In this document: positions 21,190-34,672 of the stretch, one piece after another
How the letters are laid out: the number at the start of each line of letters is the position of its first letter
Position numbering within the stretch: position 1 is the first letter of the stretch
NCBI GenBank assembly: GCA_001986395.2
Contig: MQVO02000026.1
Span: forward strand, 310,001 to 374,000
Length of the DNA: 64,000 nucleotides
Source: Irpex lacteus
Taxonomy: Eukaryota > Basidiomycota > Agaricomycetes > Polyporales > Irpicaceae
Reading direction: 5' to 3'
Translations under genes and position numbers: made by a program
The notes under the pieces: model-generated
What the model saw: only the letters and a program-made list of their open reading frames with translations
The model's database searches: none
What the model was told of the DNA's origin: nothing

Positions 21190-24100
21190 TCAAGGTGGCG
21201 CGGAGGGTGTTCTATCATCGGTATCGTGTTGAGATAGCGTTCCAAGTAAATCTGCAAGGGTAAAAGACAGCTGAGCGGCGTCGAGTGGCTTAGACGGGGA
21301 GTCCAGGTTCGCATTCGTCTCGTCTCCTTCTTCGGCATCCAGGAAAGGTGGTGTAAGCAGTCCCTCGAAAGACGTCAAAGCGTCAAAACTCTTGTATGCC
21401 GCGACATTGAACAATGGACCCCGCTTGCCAACGTATGCGCGACCAAGAGGGGGATCAGCAGGCTCTTCAGCCACAGTCGAGTGCCACTTGGGACGAGGTT
21501 GACCAATAAACTGACGCTTTCTGACCGCCTTCCTGACAGAGGGCTGAGGATCGTTGGAGACGAGAACGATCTTCTGACTAGGTCCATCTGCGACGATTCC
21601 TACGCCAATACGCTTGCGGCCGGTAAGGTCGTAAACGGCGCCGAAGGTTTGTCCCACTGGGAGTGCAGCTGGAATCGGTATCTGTACGACAGAGTACCCA
21701 TCCTCAGTGTATCCGTAGTCACTGTCATCGCGTTCGTCGTCGTCCCGTCTCTTAGCTTTCTTCTTCGTCCTAATCTCGAGGGCTGTCTTGACATGTTTGG
21801 TGGAAACATAGACTTCGCCACGCTTGCGAGCACAAGTTGTGCAATTACAATAGTCGTCGCACTTGGGGCATATAAAGTTCGGAGTGTCGAGATCGAAGCG
21901 AATCTGCGAATCCGGGTACCTAGTACCGTGCGAAGGAACAAAGCGAACCCAACATAGCGTCAGATTCGAGCACCTGCCTATAGTATTAACTGAACAACAG
22001 CTTACCGCTTGAGAATACACTTTTCACAAAAAAGCAGGAGACAGGGCTGGCCATCAGAGGCCCGCATGCCACGACACTGCATCTTCGCGTAGTTGTTGTT
22101 GCCCCGACACTGATGACAGAATCCACCCTCGAAGTTGGGGCCAATCTTCCTTATAGGTTTCGGTTTAGGGCCCTTCGTTGGCTTGAACGAGCCATCAACG
22201 GACTTCCGTACGACTTTGCTGGTAGATTGAGCTGCGCCTGACACTGATAGCCCGCGAACGCGAACGCTGCCTGGGTCAACTGACTCCCTCGCCTCGACAA
22301 CCTTCGCAGTCGGCTTTCGATCGCGCCTTCCAACGACTCGCTGTGTCAGCGAATCAGGGTCCGCCTCCGCCTGTCGAGCGCGAATACCAACATCACTCGC
22401 CCGCTCCTTTCCTTTACTCATCTTCTTCCGAGGACTGAAGTCCTCATCCTGCGAGTCGCTCATAGCATCAGACTCTACAGCAAAGCTTGAAGCCACGTCC
22501 TCGACGATACTAGTAGTAGCTCGCGAGAGTGAGGTGCGCAAAGGTAAATCCGGGGACGACGGCGTGGGCGAAGGAGACGGCGTACGAAATTGATTGATAA
22601 GGGCAGGCGGCGGCGCAAGGAGCGTAGGGTCAATCGTCCCGTCCGTGCTGTAGAATACCGCGCCTTCGTGGCCGAAATTTGGAGTTATGTATGATGGTCT
22701 CGTAAACGACGTGTTCGGTAGCTCGTCGAAATGGTGTGGCGAGGATGGAGGGTGGCCATAGGTTTCAACGCGGGTAACATCCTTCTCGACATGGGGGCTA
22801 CGTATGAACGAACCACCATCGTATGGCTCGTCCTGAACACCAAGGAACGCGTCGCGATCCCTGACCACAGTCAGACGGTCCAGACGGTCCTCGGCGGGAG
22901 GAGGAAACACTTTGAAGTCGGGATGAACAGCAAAGGCATGCGCATTGGACTGTGCGAGCTGAGAGGGGGGCTGGTGTTGTATGGTGGCTGGAGGCTGGTG
23001 TTGTAGAGCGACTGGAGGCTGATGTTGTACAGTGGCTGAAGACTGATGTTGTACAGCAGTGTCAGGCCGCTCTGAGCTTGGACCAGGCTTTGGCGGAGAG
23101 GCCGGTTTCAGAACTCGACGTCGAGATGGAGATTTCTGCGGGGCGCTAGCAGTAGAGCGCCCAACGTTCGCTCTGGAAAGCCTCGCAGGAGTCGCAGGTG
23201 TGGTAGCAGTCACAGAAGGAACAACAGCCAAAGCTTCCTTCCTCAGCTCCCGCAAGTCCCCAGAGAACCCAAACATACGAAGCAACACCAGCCTAAGAAT
23301 CTCCTCCAACCGGGCCTCACCACCAAACCGTTCCTCAAACTTGTCCGCATCCGTATTACAGTCAATGTCCACCTCGAGATACTCGAGATACCGCGCGAAC
23401 ACATCGCGCGCCTCAGGCCCCAGCGACTCCAGCCCGATCTCATAGGGCGATGGATCCGGGAACGCGGGTGACTTAAGCTTGTCGTTGAGTCGAGGCTTTT
23501 TGGGACGTGGAGGACGAGTCGACGAGGACTCAGCGGCCTCTGAACGTTTCCGTTTCTGTGTTGGGCGTGTTTGTGGGCCTGGCTTTTGGTTTTTGGGAGG
23601 TCGACCGCGTTTTCTGGGAGGAGGTAGCTCGTGGATGTCGGGAATGTACGTCGATATGGGACGGGCTTGCTCTCGCATGTGGTGTGCGGACAGCGGAGGG
23701 ACGTCGACGCAGAACGTTTTCGTACCAGGTATAGGCAATGGCTTGATTGGCGAAGGCGGTGAGGACAGTGGCGACGAGACAAACCGTCGCTCGCCACTCT
23801 CTTTGTCTCCCGTTGGTGATAGCGCAATTGCTTCGTTCGTCACCTTCTGCAAGACCTAAACGATTATTGAGTCACCGAGAAGACATCATTAAAATTTTCG
23901 TTACCTGGTGCGATTGCTGTTCCACGAGCGTACTTTCGCCGGTACTTCGCGAGCCAAATGGACCCGAGTTCTCACGACTAGCCGGTGAGTCGCTATGTGA
24001 TACGCGCATAGGTGAGTCCGATCGCATGTTAGCGTCCTCTCGCGCAGGAGAATGTGAAGGATGCGGGAAATCAAGAGAGACAGGAGAGGTAGCTTGTGGG

Positions 24101-25704
24101 GTCTCTGGTACAACCGAGAGCTCCTATACGTGTCGACAGCCAATTGTTAATGTGAAAGTACACCCTTCATGATATATGCAAGCTTACTCTTTGTGACGCT
24201 GCAGGTAGAGACATTGGAGTCGGGGCAGATTTGGACGAAGTAGATTGTGGGCTTTGACGAGCGGCCTCAACCCGACTGGAGTCAGACCCCTGGGTGTAAT
24301 AACATACATGAGTACAAGACAACAACGACTAACTCGCATAGAACACACCTGTATCGACTGGCCGTCTTGAACAGACGCGCGGACTTGCAGATCCGGTCGA
24401 GCCATCGTTGGTTCACTGGAAGGATTTGAGACTCCCTCAGCTCCTTCGGACAGCTGTGGGACACAACCCATAGCCAGAGCAACGAATGCTTCCTTATCCA
24501 GCCCAGTCCAAAAACTAGCTGGGCCAAACAAACTGGTACCAGGTTGAGGATCCGCACGCGGCTGTAGATGCGGAAAGGCCATAGAAGCTTCGGGTGATAG
24601 GCGTCGCGGGGAAGTGTTAAAGGCGTCATTGAAAGAATCCAACAGTGACGTGGGCGTTGGAGGTGCGATGGGATCAGATTCGGGGCGAGAGGATGGTTTG
24701 TGTTCCTGTTCCATGTTGTGAACAAACTCAGTTGGCTGTATGCTAATGAACGTAGACATAACACTGACAGATAAAGGAGCAGATATGCTGTCATGTTGAT
24801 TAGACTGTGAATCGAGAGTCATATCTTCGCCAAGTAAGGCGGGTAGCTCAGAGGTGGGGTAGTGGGATGGTGAGAAGGATAAAGCTGGAGGTACTGAACG
24901 ACGGGCCTCTTCGTCCGAGGTTGTAATATTCTGGAGGCCTTCTGGCTCACTACTGGACTTTCGTTTTGAGGAAGAAGACCCTTGGCTCATGGGACTCATG
25001 ACAGGGCCGACAGGAGGAGGCAAAGACGAAATAACGTCCATCAACGTCAGTTGTCCATGCTCGTCGAGTAAAGCGGGTGGTATCGCTTGCAGCCAGCTTA
25101 CAGAGTTTGAAGGCGACTATGATAGGTATGATAGGTGAGATATGGTACTATCAACTGGGCGTACATACCTTGTGAGATTGGGGATTCCAGGCATTACTCT
25201 CGTCTGCCATCTCTGGAGTTAACACAGTCGCTGGTACTTGCCAGTGGTGTTCAAGCTATACATCCGTCAAACACCTACCAACGCACCAAAGAACATCTCC
25301 AAACGCACCTTTGGAGGAGAAGACGCCATCAAGTCGTCGGACGCAAGTAACATACCCTCCACACGCCGACGCTCCTCGTCGTTATTAGAGAAAGACGAGT
25401 CCGATGAGATCGACATGGCCGACCAGCTGTTACGCCTGACAGGATCGTAGCTCGAAGCATGAGCCGTCCACTGCGAGCCTCCGCCGCGCACAGGAGTCTG
25501 CGGCACCGGCGGCGGCGGCATAGCCAACGCACTTTGCCTCCGCAACTCCTCTTCGGCCACTCGTTGTTCCTCAGTAGTACGCTGTGCCCCCTGGTTCAAG
25601 TTCACCGCCTGCCTATGCGCGGAGGAGGACGAAGATGCAGAGGACGCAGGCTGGTTGAGACTGCCGTCCCAGTTGGCTAGGGTGAAGAATTGGTTGGAGG
25701 ACAT
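21190..25704 (-). CDS. CDCA7/R1-type zinc-finger protein (zf-4CXXC_R1) with AT-hook
   Basis: Seven exons (25704-25309, 25210-25169, 25116-24349, 24289-24188, 24123-23905, 23855-22006, 21919-21190) give 1368 aa. Most of the protein is disordered and rich in Ser, Pro and charged residues. An AT-hook (RKRGRPPK) sits near residue 590, and there are short V/I-Q-H-Q-P-P repeats. Around residues 1087-1180 lies the cysteine domain C-H-Q-C-R ... C-R ... C ... FCEKC-x-x-x-R, continued after an intron by F-I-C-P-K-C-D-D-Y-C-N-C-x-x-C. This is the zf-4CXXC_R1 fold of CDCA7 and R1. In animals and plants CDCA7 partners the remodeller HELLS in DNA-methylation upkeep; a similar chromatin role here is inference. 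The intron falls inside the zinc domain, right after the Arg that follows FCEKC. Confidence 0.8.
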
Positions 25705-26505
25705 GGCGACGAGACGATGGCTTCTTTCGTTTACGTTCACGTGGAGGCGGACTTTGATGTCTTCTCATACGCGACAGCCCTGTCCTACGCGAATGCGACC
25801 CCAATCTGGCTGGATCGCGGTGAACTGAGCCGGTCGTTTGTTACGCGTTTGCAGCTGAAGTTTCCAAGTTTCTTCTTGCCTCCTGTTGGCGAAATGCGAT
25901 CTAGTGCGAGCTGAGAAAAATAGGCTGTGTCTGCTCGTCGTAAGATGAGATGTGCTCGCCGACGAACAAGAGTAGGCTGCTGAGGGAGAAGAGCACAGAG
26001 GCGGTTTTCCCAAACCATTTGATGCATTGCAAGCGACGCCAGAACGCGACCTGACTCTGCACACGAGCCGGCAAACGCCGAGCACGACATGGACACACAA
26101 ACACCGTGGCGGCGATCTCTGAGAAGGACATTTATAGCAGTTTCAATCTTATTTCCTGGGACGGTGGAAAAGCAGATACATGTATTGTTTATCGGATTTC
26201 ATATACAGTTTCAAGATATCCCAAGACCGCGATACACAACCTACGACAGAAACTAACCTCCACGAGGAGGATCCAACGACGTTTCACCTTGATCAGAGAA
26301 CGGAAATCATACCGAGAGGATACAGCATACAAGTTACACCCATAGTGAGAACACTATGTACAAATTAACAACGTAGTTTTATCGAACGCGGAGCAGATGC
26401 AGCGGACACATGCACATTGTTCAGGAGAGGGAGAGCGGGAAGTGGACACGCCAATTTGCAAGAGAAACGGAGGGTTATGTGCATGACAGGTCAGAGCTAC
26501 CAAGC
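25705..26505. other. Intergenic region upstream of the zinc-finger gene
   Basis: About 800 bp between the NAP1 stop and the zinc-finger gene start, both on the minus strand. No domain-bearing frame was seen. It should contain the zinc-finger gene promoter and the NAP1 3' region. Confidence 0.5.
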
Positions 26506-28096
26506 TTACTGCTGCTTGCACTCCTGGGCATCGACGTTGTCCGAGGCAGCCGCACGTCGGGGAGGTCCGCGTCTCCTGGTCGGCACATCGTCGTCCGAAT
26601 CGTCCTCCTAATCATCGTCCTTCACAGTCAGTCACCTTCCGCTGCTCGTTCGAATGAGAGCAAACAGTACTTACATCCTCGAAACGATCCTCGTCGTCGT
26701 CATCGTCCTCAAGAGACTCAAAGTCATCATCATCCTCGTCAAAGCCCTCGAACTCGAGTGCCCGACCAGTAAACCAATCAACCGCACGTGGGATGATCTA
26801 GAAATTGCCGTTAGTTTTCAGACAACTTGAGCACATATAACGGTACACACCTTCTCCTTGAGATCCTCTCCAATCTGATAATCTATCTCAAGCTGCTCTT
26901 CAACAGCCTCGAGCTCCTCCTCATCGATTTCACCGCTCTCGATGGCCTCTTCTGAGGGGGCCTTAGGAGGGCTGAAGAAGTTGAAGAACGAGTCCACGTT
27001 CTTGGCCTTGCGAACCAGACGTGTGCGGTTGGTGTCTACAAAAAGTCATATTAAAAACCATGAAAATCGCGTTTAACCATAAACTTACTCTTGTTTCGCT
27101 GCTTCTTGATCTCGAACGACTTGGTCAGGTCCTTATCCTCTTTCCAGTCGATCTTAGTTCCGATGGCGCCATCGTACGCGAAATCTCCAAAGTAGCCGAC
27201 CTCCTTCTGGTACAAGTACGTCTTCTCGAGGACGGTGTTCGTGAAGAACTCGTTCGGCTGGAAGTGGAACAACAGCTTGAATCCGAGCTGAGACTCCGAA
27301 GTCGGCAGGTACTCGACGGTGATATCAGTGAGGCTCTTCAGGGCGGCTGCGTCACGGTCATTGATTATCTCGTTCAATCCGGGGTGATTGCGCAAAGCGG
27401 TGAGCCAGAACTCGGGAATGGCAGCAGCCTCCGGCTCACTGACAGCAGGGAGAGGCGTGTAGTCTTCATCGTCCTTCTTCGACTCCTCCTCGCCCACCTT
27501 GATCTCCTCCGGTGTGGGCTTGGCCTCACCAAGGACGATCGCCCGACGGCGCTCCCAAAGAGGCTTTTGAAGCTCAGCGTACTACCATCCGATATGCAAG
27601 ATCAGCCGATTGTCACCCCCAACGAAAGAAAAGAACACAGAGATAACGAGATCAGCGAGATCAAACAGGATATGCGTGTCCGAGGGCCAATAATGATAAT
27701 CGAACAAGTGAGGATACAGAAAAGACGGACGCGTACCTTTTTCTCGAGCTCGAGACATTCACGCTTGTACTGGTTCTGCAGCTCGTTGTGCTTTGCCTGC
27801 ACGCCCTTGAGAGCCTCGACACTGCGCTTCACCTCGACCGGGAGACTCTCGACGTACCCCGAGCTCCGGCCGACGAGTCCGGCGAGCTTGCCCTGCACGA
27901 GACCGAGCATAGCAGACTGAGCACCAGCAGGGAGCGAGCTTCCTTCGACGTCCTCATCCTCGGGCTCCTCGCTCTCCGTGATATCTGGGACGGTAGGACG
28001 AGAGAGACCTTGGGCGATGGGTGCGTGTGTCAGGGGAGTGTTTTGGGGCGTCGGCGCGGTAGGGTCGAGATGACTGATTGGGATGGAGGACGACAT
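26506..28096 (-). CDS. nap1: Nucleosome assembly protein 1 (NAP1)
   Basis: Five exons (28096-27737, 27581-27089, 27035-26851, 26797-26675, 26607-26506) give 420 aa. Visible NAP features are the long helix (VKRSVEALKGVQAKHNELQ), YAELQKPLWERRRAI, PEFWLTALRNHPGLNEII, LGFKLLFHFQPNEFFTN, and FFNFFSPPKAP followed by acidic helices. The C-terminus is strongly acidic and ends NVDAQECKQQ, a usual NAP1 ending. NAP1 carries H2A-H2B and assists chromatin assembly. The last intron must end at GATGATTAG. Using the earlier AAG would give an in-frame TAG, so splice choice here decides whether the conserved C-terminus is made. Confidence 0.93.
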
Positions 28097-28564
28097 GGTG
28101 CGAAGGTGGTGGTGGTAAGGACTTGAGAGACGTAGAAAACGTTGCAGGTGAAGTTTTGTCTTCCGCGCGTGCGATGCTCAAAGAAAGTCCTGGCGGTGGC
28201 TGAGATCTAATTTGATTGCACAGAGCGCGTTGTATTTGGGGCGGAGTTTCCTACGATGGGTCAAGCCTGGGCAGCTCAGCTGGTCGGAGTTCATAACCAC
28301 CCGGAACTCGAGAACTCATGATCGTCATCTACAGTTTGCGACGTGAAGTTTACGTTTACTTGTACAGTGGTTTTAATTCTACATCGATAGACGCAAAGTT
28401 CTCTGCATTCCATATAAATGGAATGCCAATCATACCCCACATTAGGCCTTAGGGGTGACAGATGGTAATGCATTGCGTGGCTTTCCATAGATTGGAATAC
28501 TACTGGATGCCGCAAAGATGAGTACGGCGCCGCAAAACAAAAATAGGCACCCACCACCCACCAG
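28097..28564. other. Intergenic region with a small hairpin
   Basis: This is the NAP1 promoter side and the 3' side of the deubiquitinase gene. GCATTCCAT at 28405-28413 and ATGGAATGC at 28418-28426 form a perfect 9-bp stem with a 4-nt loop. No gene was seen. Confidence 0.5.
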
Positions 28565-31500
28565 TTATATCCTCTCGAAGATATACAGATACGCAAGCTT
28601 CTTCAGCTGCGCAACGCTCTCCGCGTCTGCCTTCACAACCTTTTCGTCATTGAAAAGCACCCAGTCGTCCCCAACCTTTATATGCGCGACATAATGACCC
28701 GAATGAACGGTATGGCCCTTATGCGAGATGAAAGCCTTGAGTCTGAACCGCGCGGGCAGCGTCGACGATCCTCCGACATTGGGCTTCGCAGGCGCAGATG
28801 ACGTCGCCGGTTGAGCCTCCTCGCCGGAGTCGTCAGGATGGTTGAACAGCCAGTCGACGGCTCTATCTGGATCTCCACCCTATCAACACGCCGCATGTCA
28901 ACAAAAGGAGCCGTATACATAACATAAGGAGACGGAAATGAAGGAGACACGTACTGTCTCGCGAAGCGCCTTCTTCACTTGTGCGGGCGTGAATCCCATA
29001 TCGGTGAGCATGCCAACTACCTCCGGAGACGGCTCAGGCCCTGACGTAGACGAACCGGCTCCTGGTAGCTGGATAGGTGCATCGATATCTGTGATAAATG
29101 ACTCTTAAGTATGATCTTTGTTACTAGGAGTAACGCAGCGCAGACAGACCTGGATCTTCCATGTGTAAGAATAACCATTCCATCGCGGCATTTGGGTCAC
29201 TATTTCCCGTGGCAAGAAGCGCCTTTTCACATCTGACAGTGGGGAAGCCCATGCCCTCAAGCTGCGCCATAGCCTCAGCGTTGAATGTTATCGACGGCTC
29301 GGCTGTGCACGATGTCAGTCAAACTTCAGAAGCGGCAAAGCGAATTTCACTGACCAGCTTGATCATCTGGCAATTCGACTTCGCCTGGCTGGACGCCATG
29401 ACCGAGATACTTGTCCAATTCCAGAATGTCATTATCAGGTAGGATCACAGGGATATCTGGCCATAGTTAATATCGCTATCTTTATGTAAAGCAGACGGCG
29501 TACCGAGCTTCGTAGGCACCCAGTTGACAAGCTGGAACTTTCTAGCATGGATAACCAGCACAGATGGGAACGTCGCCAACTTCGTCTGTCTGTAAACAAA
29601 AGATTCTGAGTCGCATTTCCAGGTAGCCAAACCTGAGAGGCTTACTTCCTGGCAAAGACCTTCTTTGAACAGCTCGGGCAAGAATACTCCAGGGCCTCCA
29701 AACCCGTCAGGTCGTCCAAACACTCAACAAGCCCAACATCCTCAAACGGAGACTCTCCCTTGGCCTTCTGCTCCTCAGTCAACTCCTGATTCGGCTTGTC
29801 CCTCTTCGGCACAGGTATACTCAGGACATCGCTCCCATCCACCCTATACCTCACCTTCCCGCACTCACCACACTGCAACCGCTGTTCCAGTCCAAACCTG
29901 AACGCCTCAGTGGGGTCCTCGGGTGTACCCTCCTTTCCATCCTTCTTCAGCTGCCTCCTCAAAGAGGTCACGAAATGCGTGAAGAACTCCTCCGAGTCCT
30001 GTTGCCTCATCGTCGAGAACTCCTCGTGTCCTTTGCCGATGAGGGCCTTGAACGTCATCGGCTTCACTCCCTCTTGGAACACTGGTGTCGGCGAGTCATG
30101 TGCGAGCGGGTTGGTAGTCTTTGGCTCGGAGGGGTCTCGAGAGCCGGCGGGGCGCGGATGGGAGTATCGACCAGAGAGAAGGCCATCTGCGAGCTTGTAT
30201 AGTTGGCACTCGAGACACTCGGCGGGAAGTGGCTGAGTGCACGTCTGCCAGTGCTTTTGTGCATCGGAGTAACGCGCCTGGAAAGATGGAAGGGAGAAGA
30301 CAGTTTGTATGACAGAGGCCATGTAGCAGCTAGAGTTGCAATACGTAAGAACGAAAGACAATGATCAGTTCGTGGGTCGTGACGCACCTGTTTCCGAGAT
30401 TCGCAAGGCCAGTGAGACCTAGGCCGAACACTGGCTCAAGGGCGTTCCCAGATTCATCCGTCAAGGAAAAGTCGTACTGCAGATTATGTTCGATTTGCTA
30501 ACATTATCTGAGTCAGAGCCTGGTCCTACAGAAAACAGTCGAAGTCGTTACCAGTTCTGTCATTGACTTTTCAGTCTTCTTTTGGGTCAAAACGTTGATT
30601 CCGAATGCGCCTAGATGGTGGGGAAGCTCCGGATCTAGTCTTGCATCATTACAGGCATAACAGTAGATGTCTAGCGAACAAAGTCAGTAACGGTGGATGG
30701 GGGAGTCGATAGAACTCACCTGCGTTGCCTTCTGGAGTGATGGTACCCAATTTGACCGATACAGGGTGCTGAGTTGTTTCGTAGTGGTTCAGCGCATGTC
30801 CGTTTCCACCCAGACCTCCGAACTGCGCTCTTCCACAACCAAGTGCGCCACAGGTCAAGCACAGCCATAGATTTTCTTTCAGGTCACATCGTGCGCAGTG
30901 TGCCAGTCCTACATAATACACAGATTTTTGTCAGTTAAGACGAGAAGAAAACACCTTCAATAATACACGCACCTGAAGCCTCGATAGGGCCCAATGGCTC
31001 CGGCTGTAAGAGCAGCGTATGCTCACAAGCCTCAATCTCCTCCTCCCATGCCTTCACCTCGGACTGCCTCGCGCTGCTCAGGCTATGCATGACCCCGTCA
31101 ACCAGCTCCTTTGCCTTCTTCCCTACGTCCGTCGCCGCATCAGTACTTGTAAGACTAGGAAGCTCAAGGCCGTTGGAGGGATCGCAACGCCAGCACTTGA
31201 GCACAGTTATATGTTCCCATTTGTCTTCTTCGCGCTCCTCGAGGATAGCGAGCTTAGTCATCTTGGCGGGTGGCGGGGAGTCTGGGTCGGATGAGGCGGC
31301 CTGTACAAGTGCGATAAAGCAAAGCCGTTCAGTATCTGATACACAAAGTTATAGTCTAATGCACACCCTAGCAGATGGTTTTGCTTTCCTCTTCACGTTC
31401 AAAGTGAATGCATGTCCCGACTTTGCGACATGTAGGCGCATATGCGATCGGTCGCGATCGAGACACCCGCCTGTGAAGCACACGAGGCAGACGTCCACAC

Positions 31501-31693
31501 CAAGAGGTTGGTCCTGGGTACGATGACAAGTATATGTGCATACATTAAGTCAAAAAACATGGATGTAGCAGTTGTTGGTTTGTGCTCGTACCTGATTATC
31601 AAAGCATTGCGTGCACTCCTCGCGGTGAACCTGCTGAGACAAGCGAGGAGGCTCAAGTTTCGTAAGATCGATGAGATGAGGACAGGTGCTCAT
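28565..31693 (-). CDS. UBP14: Ubiquitin carboxyl-terminal hydrolase, USP5/Ubp14 type
   Basis: Twelve exons give 822 aa: 31693-31592, 31513-31367, 31300-30973, 30908-30720, 30670-30552, 30497-30388, 30329-29646, 29589-29504, 29456-29355, 29302-29150, 29088-28955 and 28879-28565. An N-terminal Cys/His region precedes a UBP zinc finger (CDLKENLWLCLTCGALGCGR, GGNGHALNHYE). The catalytic Cys box is GLANLGNSCYMASVIQ with Cys at about 333. QQDSEEFF follows, then two UBA domains (about 623-673 and 685-718) and the His box HSGHYVAH with His at about 780. This domain order is that of USP5/Ubp14, which takes apart free polyubiquitin chains and keeps the ubiquitin pool available. All catalytic residues are present. 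The first intron splits the N-terminal Cys cluster. Confidence 0.93.
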
Positions 31694-31989
31694 GTTTGCT
31701 TTCCAGTGGCGAGTTTGAGTTATACGTGAGTTCAAGTCGGGTGTTGTACGCGGTCAAGATAGTTGAGAGAAAGACAATTGCACTGAACGCGTACTACAAC
31801 GCGCACTGTGGCGCGCCTCATAAATCGCATCTCACCCGATCAAGGTATCCATCGGGCCCAGATAGGCAACTTTAGTGATCATCCTCACATAGCACGTTCA
31901 AGTTGAAATACATATTTGTCGTACATTTACACATATTGATTCCTTACAGACATTTGTTTGGAGTCATGCAAAACGAAAATTCTCATTCC

Positions 31990-33940
31990 TTACTCCAACG
32001 TCGGCGGTGAGTTCCCACTGCCGACGATAGTCTGCACGCCCTTGCTCGTCACATCATCCACCGTTAAGAAGATCGTTGCGGGTCCGGGAGGATAAACCCG
32101 TCCGTTCGGTGGAAGCGTGAAAGTAATCGACTTACGGTCTTTAGACACGGTGTGCTCCAGGAATACCAGACGGGCGCTGGAGTGGAACGCATGCGAGGAG
32201 AACCCAAGGTCCATCAGCGACACTAATCAGTACGGAAAGCATTATTCAGCAATGAGCACATGGGAACCAGAAACATAGCCCATGAGACACGAACCTTGAA
32301 CCTTTTCTCCCTTCAAATTGTTCGGGATCGTGATGGGTATAGTCACGCTCTTCCCGAATGGGAGCTTGGCCGGTAAGTTCCCAAGCGTCGGTCTCTCCAC
32401 GAACATGAAAGGCGGGTCTAAAGTCTCCACTCTAAACTCGCTCGGGAACTTGACGCCAGGACCCGGCAGAACCGTGTGGTTGTTCGGGTTACTTCCAGCG
32501 ATGAGGAAGTTTCCCTGAGGAGTCAAGGTCACGGTCGAGTGGTACATGCGTGGGATATTGGAGGTTGGCATCCCCGCGTTGGAGATCCGCTTTCCCAGAG
32601 GTAGATTTGGCGTGTATATTGAGGGAGTCATGACGGGATGATCAGCGTTAGAGTTGCCGACGGGGTCTCCGACTGAGGCGACAGCAGCGAAACCTGTGCG
32701 GCCACCGTTGGTAATGAGGATTTGACCATTAGGCAGGTGAACGAGCTCAGGCATTACGCGCCCCTCGAGCATATGTTCAACTTCCCAGCCTTTGGCAATA
32801 CCCTCTTCTGTGAGAGTAATACGGCTGCACTGGGATGTCGCCGGCATTTGAGACGAGAGTTGGTCCGATGGCGTCGACGGGTCCATGGCAGCACCGCCGC
32901 AAACGAGGACCTCGGGTGTAAAGTCGGGAGGAGAGAGTGGAAGTAAAATGGCCGATCCGTCGACGGGATTGGTCACACGAACGTTGTTGGGAATATCAGG
33001 AAGGATAGTTTCGGTGTTCTTCTCTATGTCGTAGATTATCGATTGGTTGTTGGCCACAATGAACACTCGTCCATCCGGTAGAGCAAATCCTCTGTAAGCA
33101 AATGTTAAATATATGTTTGTGGTATGAGATAGGAGCATACCGCGGGAATAAATTCGCAGGAAGAGCCCTCTCCAAGAATGCCGAAGGTCGAACCCTCCCA
33201 CCATCCTTAGGTGGGAAAAACTCGAAAGAGTTTTCAGGGTCGACATTGTAGAATGGAGTAGATTTATGTGTACCTAGGAGCTGCGACTCAGTAGTGTTTC
33301 CATATTAGGATAGTATACTGCACTTACCTCCAATGATCATCATGCTTCCGTCAAAGATGCGAACGGACGACGGATACCAGCGAGGAGCGGCGAGACTCAG
33401 ATGGACGGGATCCTCAAAAACAAGACAGCCATCACCATTGGGCGAAGCACAAGGTTCAAAGATTCGGATAGCGTTGTTCCCGGGGCGAACAGCTGGGTTG
33501 CCGGGGAAAAGATTCTCGTCGCCTCCAATGCTAACCTAGAGGCATGGTGAGAATACAGCAGACGGCAGCCGTATAAGAGTAATTACCATGGTTCCATTGC
33601 TAAGCAGAGCACCACTAGCGCAGAAAGAGTCGGTGAGGACGTCGAGGGCTTTGACGGTGCTCGTCTCGAGGTCCCAAAGGGCTCCCCAAGCTGAGTGGTT
33701 GTTGATCTGCAGAGGGTCGTCACTCGCGCCTAAATCGTAGTGGTGAGTTTGTAGACGACTATCTGAGCGATGAACATGCTTACGGTCGAACATCAAAACC
33801 AGTGTCGGGGAGACAACGATGGCCTCCAATCCGACGATGCCCGAACGAGTCGGCTTGAGATCGAAGCGCCATTGAGGAGCAGATGGTGCCGCAAGAGCGG
33901 GTACAGTGAGCAGTGCTGAGAGTAGAAGATGCGACCGCAT
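31990..33940 (-). CDS. glx: Glyoxal oxidase, copper radical oxidase (AA5_1), copy A
   Basis: Six exons (33940-33784, 33729-33587, 33535-33328, 33273-33141, 33091-32295, 32222-31990) give 556 aa. A signal peptide ([18 protein letters not shown]) marks secretion. Active-site residues of the Phanerochaete enzyme (Cys70, Tyr135, Tyr377, His378, His471) map with a steady offset of 19-20 to Cys89 (DSFCASG), Tyr154 (RWYPSS), Tyr397-His398 (MYHST) and His490 (SSHAFHSS). The cross-linked Cys-Tyr cofactor and copper site should therefore form. The enzyme oxidises aldehydes such as glyoxal and methylglyoxal and releases hydrogen peroxide, which feeds lignin peroxidases in wood decay (family knowledge). 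Tandem with a paralogue at 35182; all intron positions are shared. Confidence 0.93.
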
Positions 33941-33999
33941 TGTGCCGACTCAAGCTTATGCAGAGTGTAGCTGCAGATTATGCGATCAAAAATTCGTAT

Positions 34000-34007
34000 C
34001 TTAAATA
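34000..34007 (-). promoter_or_regulatory. glx: TATA-like box of glyoxal oxidase A
   Basis: On the minus strand TATTTAAG lies about 60 bp upstream of the ATG. The matching place upstream of copy B reads CTACTTAACC, a weaker TATA element, which may make the two copies differ in expression. Confidence 0.4.
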
Positions 34008-34672
34008 GTTTTCCTGTGTGAGTGGTACGGAGAGCCGTCAGTCACTTTTGGCAGATACCGTCCACAGTGCGTACCTCACTTGGCTTGGCTTGACGTATTG
34101 CTGGGCAGAAACGTGGGTAGCATGCATCGACAATATGGCAGACGGCGCGTCCTTTCTGCGAGAGTTACCCATTGTACGGATAAGCTGCTGAAGCCGAATC
34201 ATGGCATACTAAAGGGTTGACTGCGGATATGTATACAAGCACTCACGATAGAATAGGCATACATCACAAGAATATGGTCTGTATAGTAATACGCATCACT
34301 CTGTGAGAACGGGAGCCGGGCTTTGGTACACAAGTACGATCCCGTGGGCCCAAACATGCGCAACGTTCGTCCCTGTGATACAGTAATGAGGTCAATTTGG
34401 GGCATGTGAAGCTGGTATAGAATGCCACAATAGCCATAGCCACACTCACGGAGTCACCCAAGACAGTCAACGGCGATTCTGTTGAAGCGTCGAGTGAACA
34501 GTCGACCATGAACCTGGTGAGACAAGCCTCGGAGAAGCCCTTAATTTCGTGAGATCGCCGATGCCAGTGGTATACAGACGACAAAGTTTGTTGATTAAAC
34601 AATTATTTCCGTGTTATCTTTCTGTTGAGTAAGTATTGAGGTCGTGTTAGTCACCACGCAGGTTCCAAGAGA

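Noticed and set aside
26600..26620. In-frame TAG truncating NAP1
   Set aside because: The TAG is the end of the last intron (GATGATTAG). Splicing there restores the usual NAP1 C-terminus.
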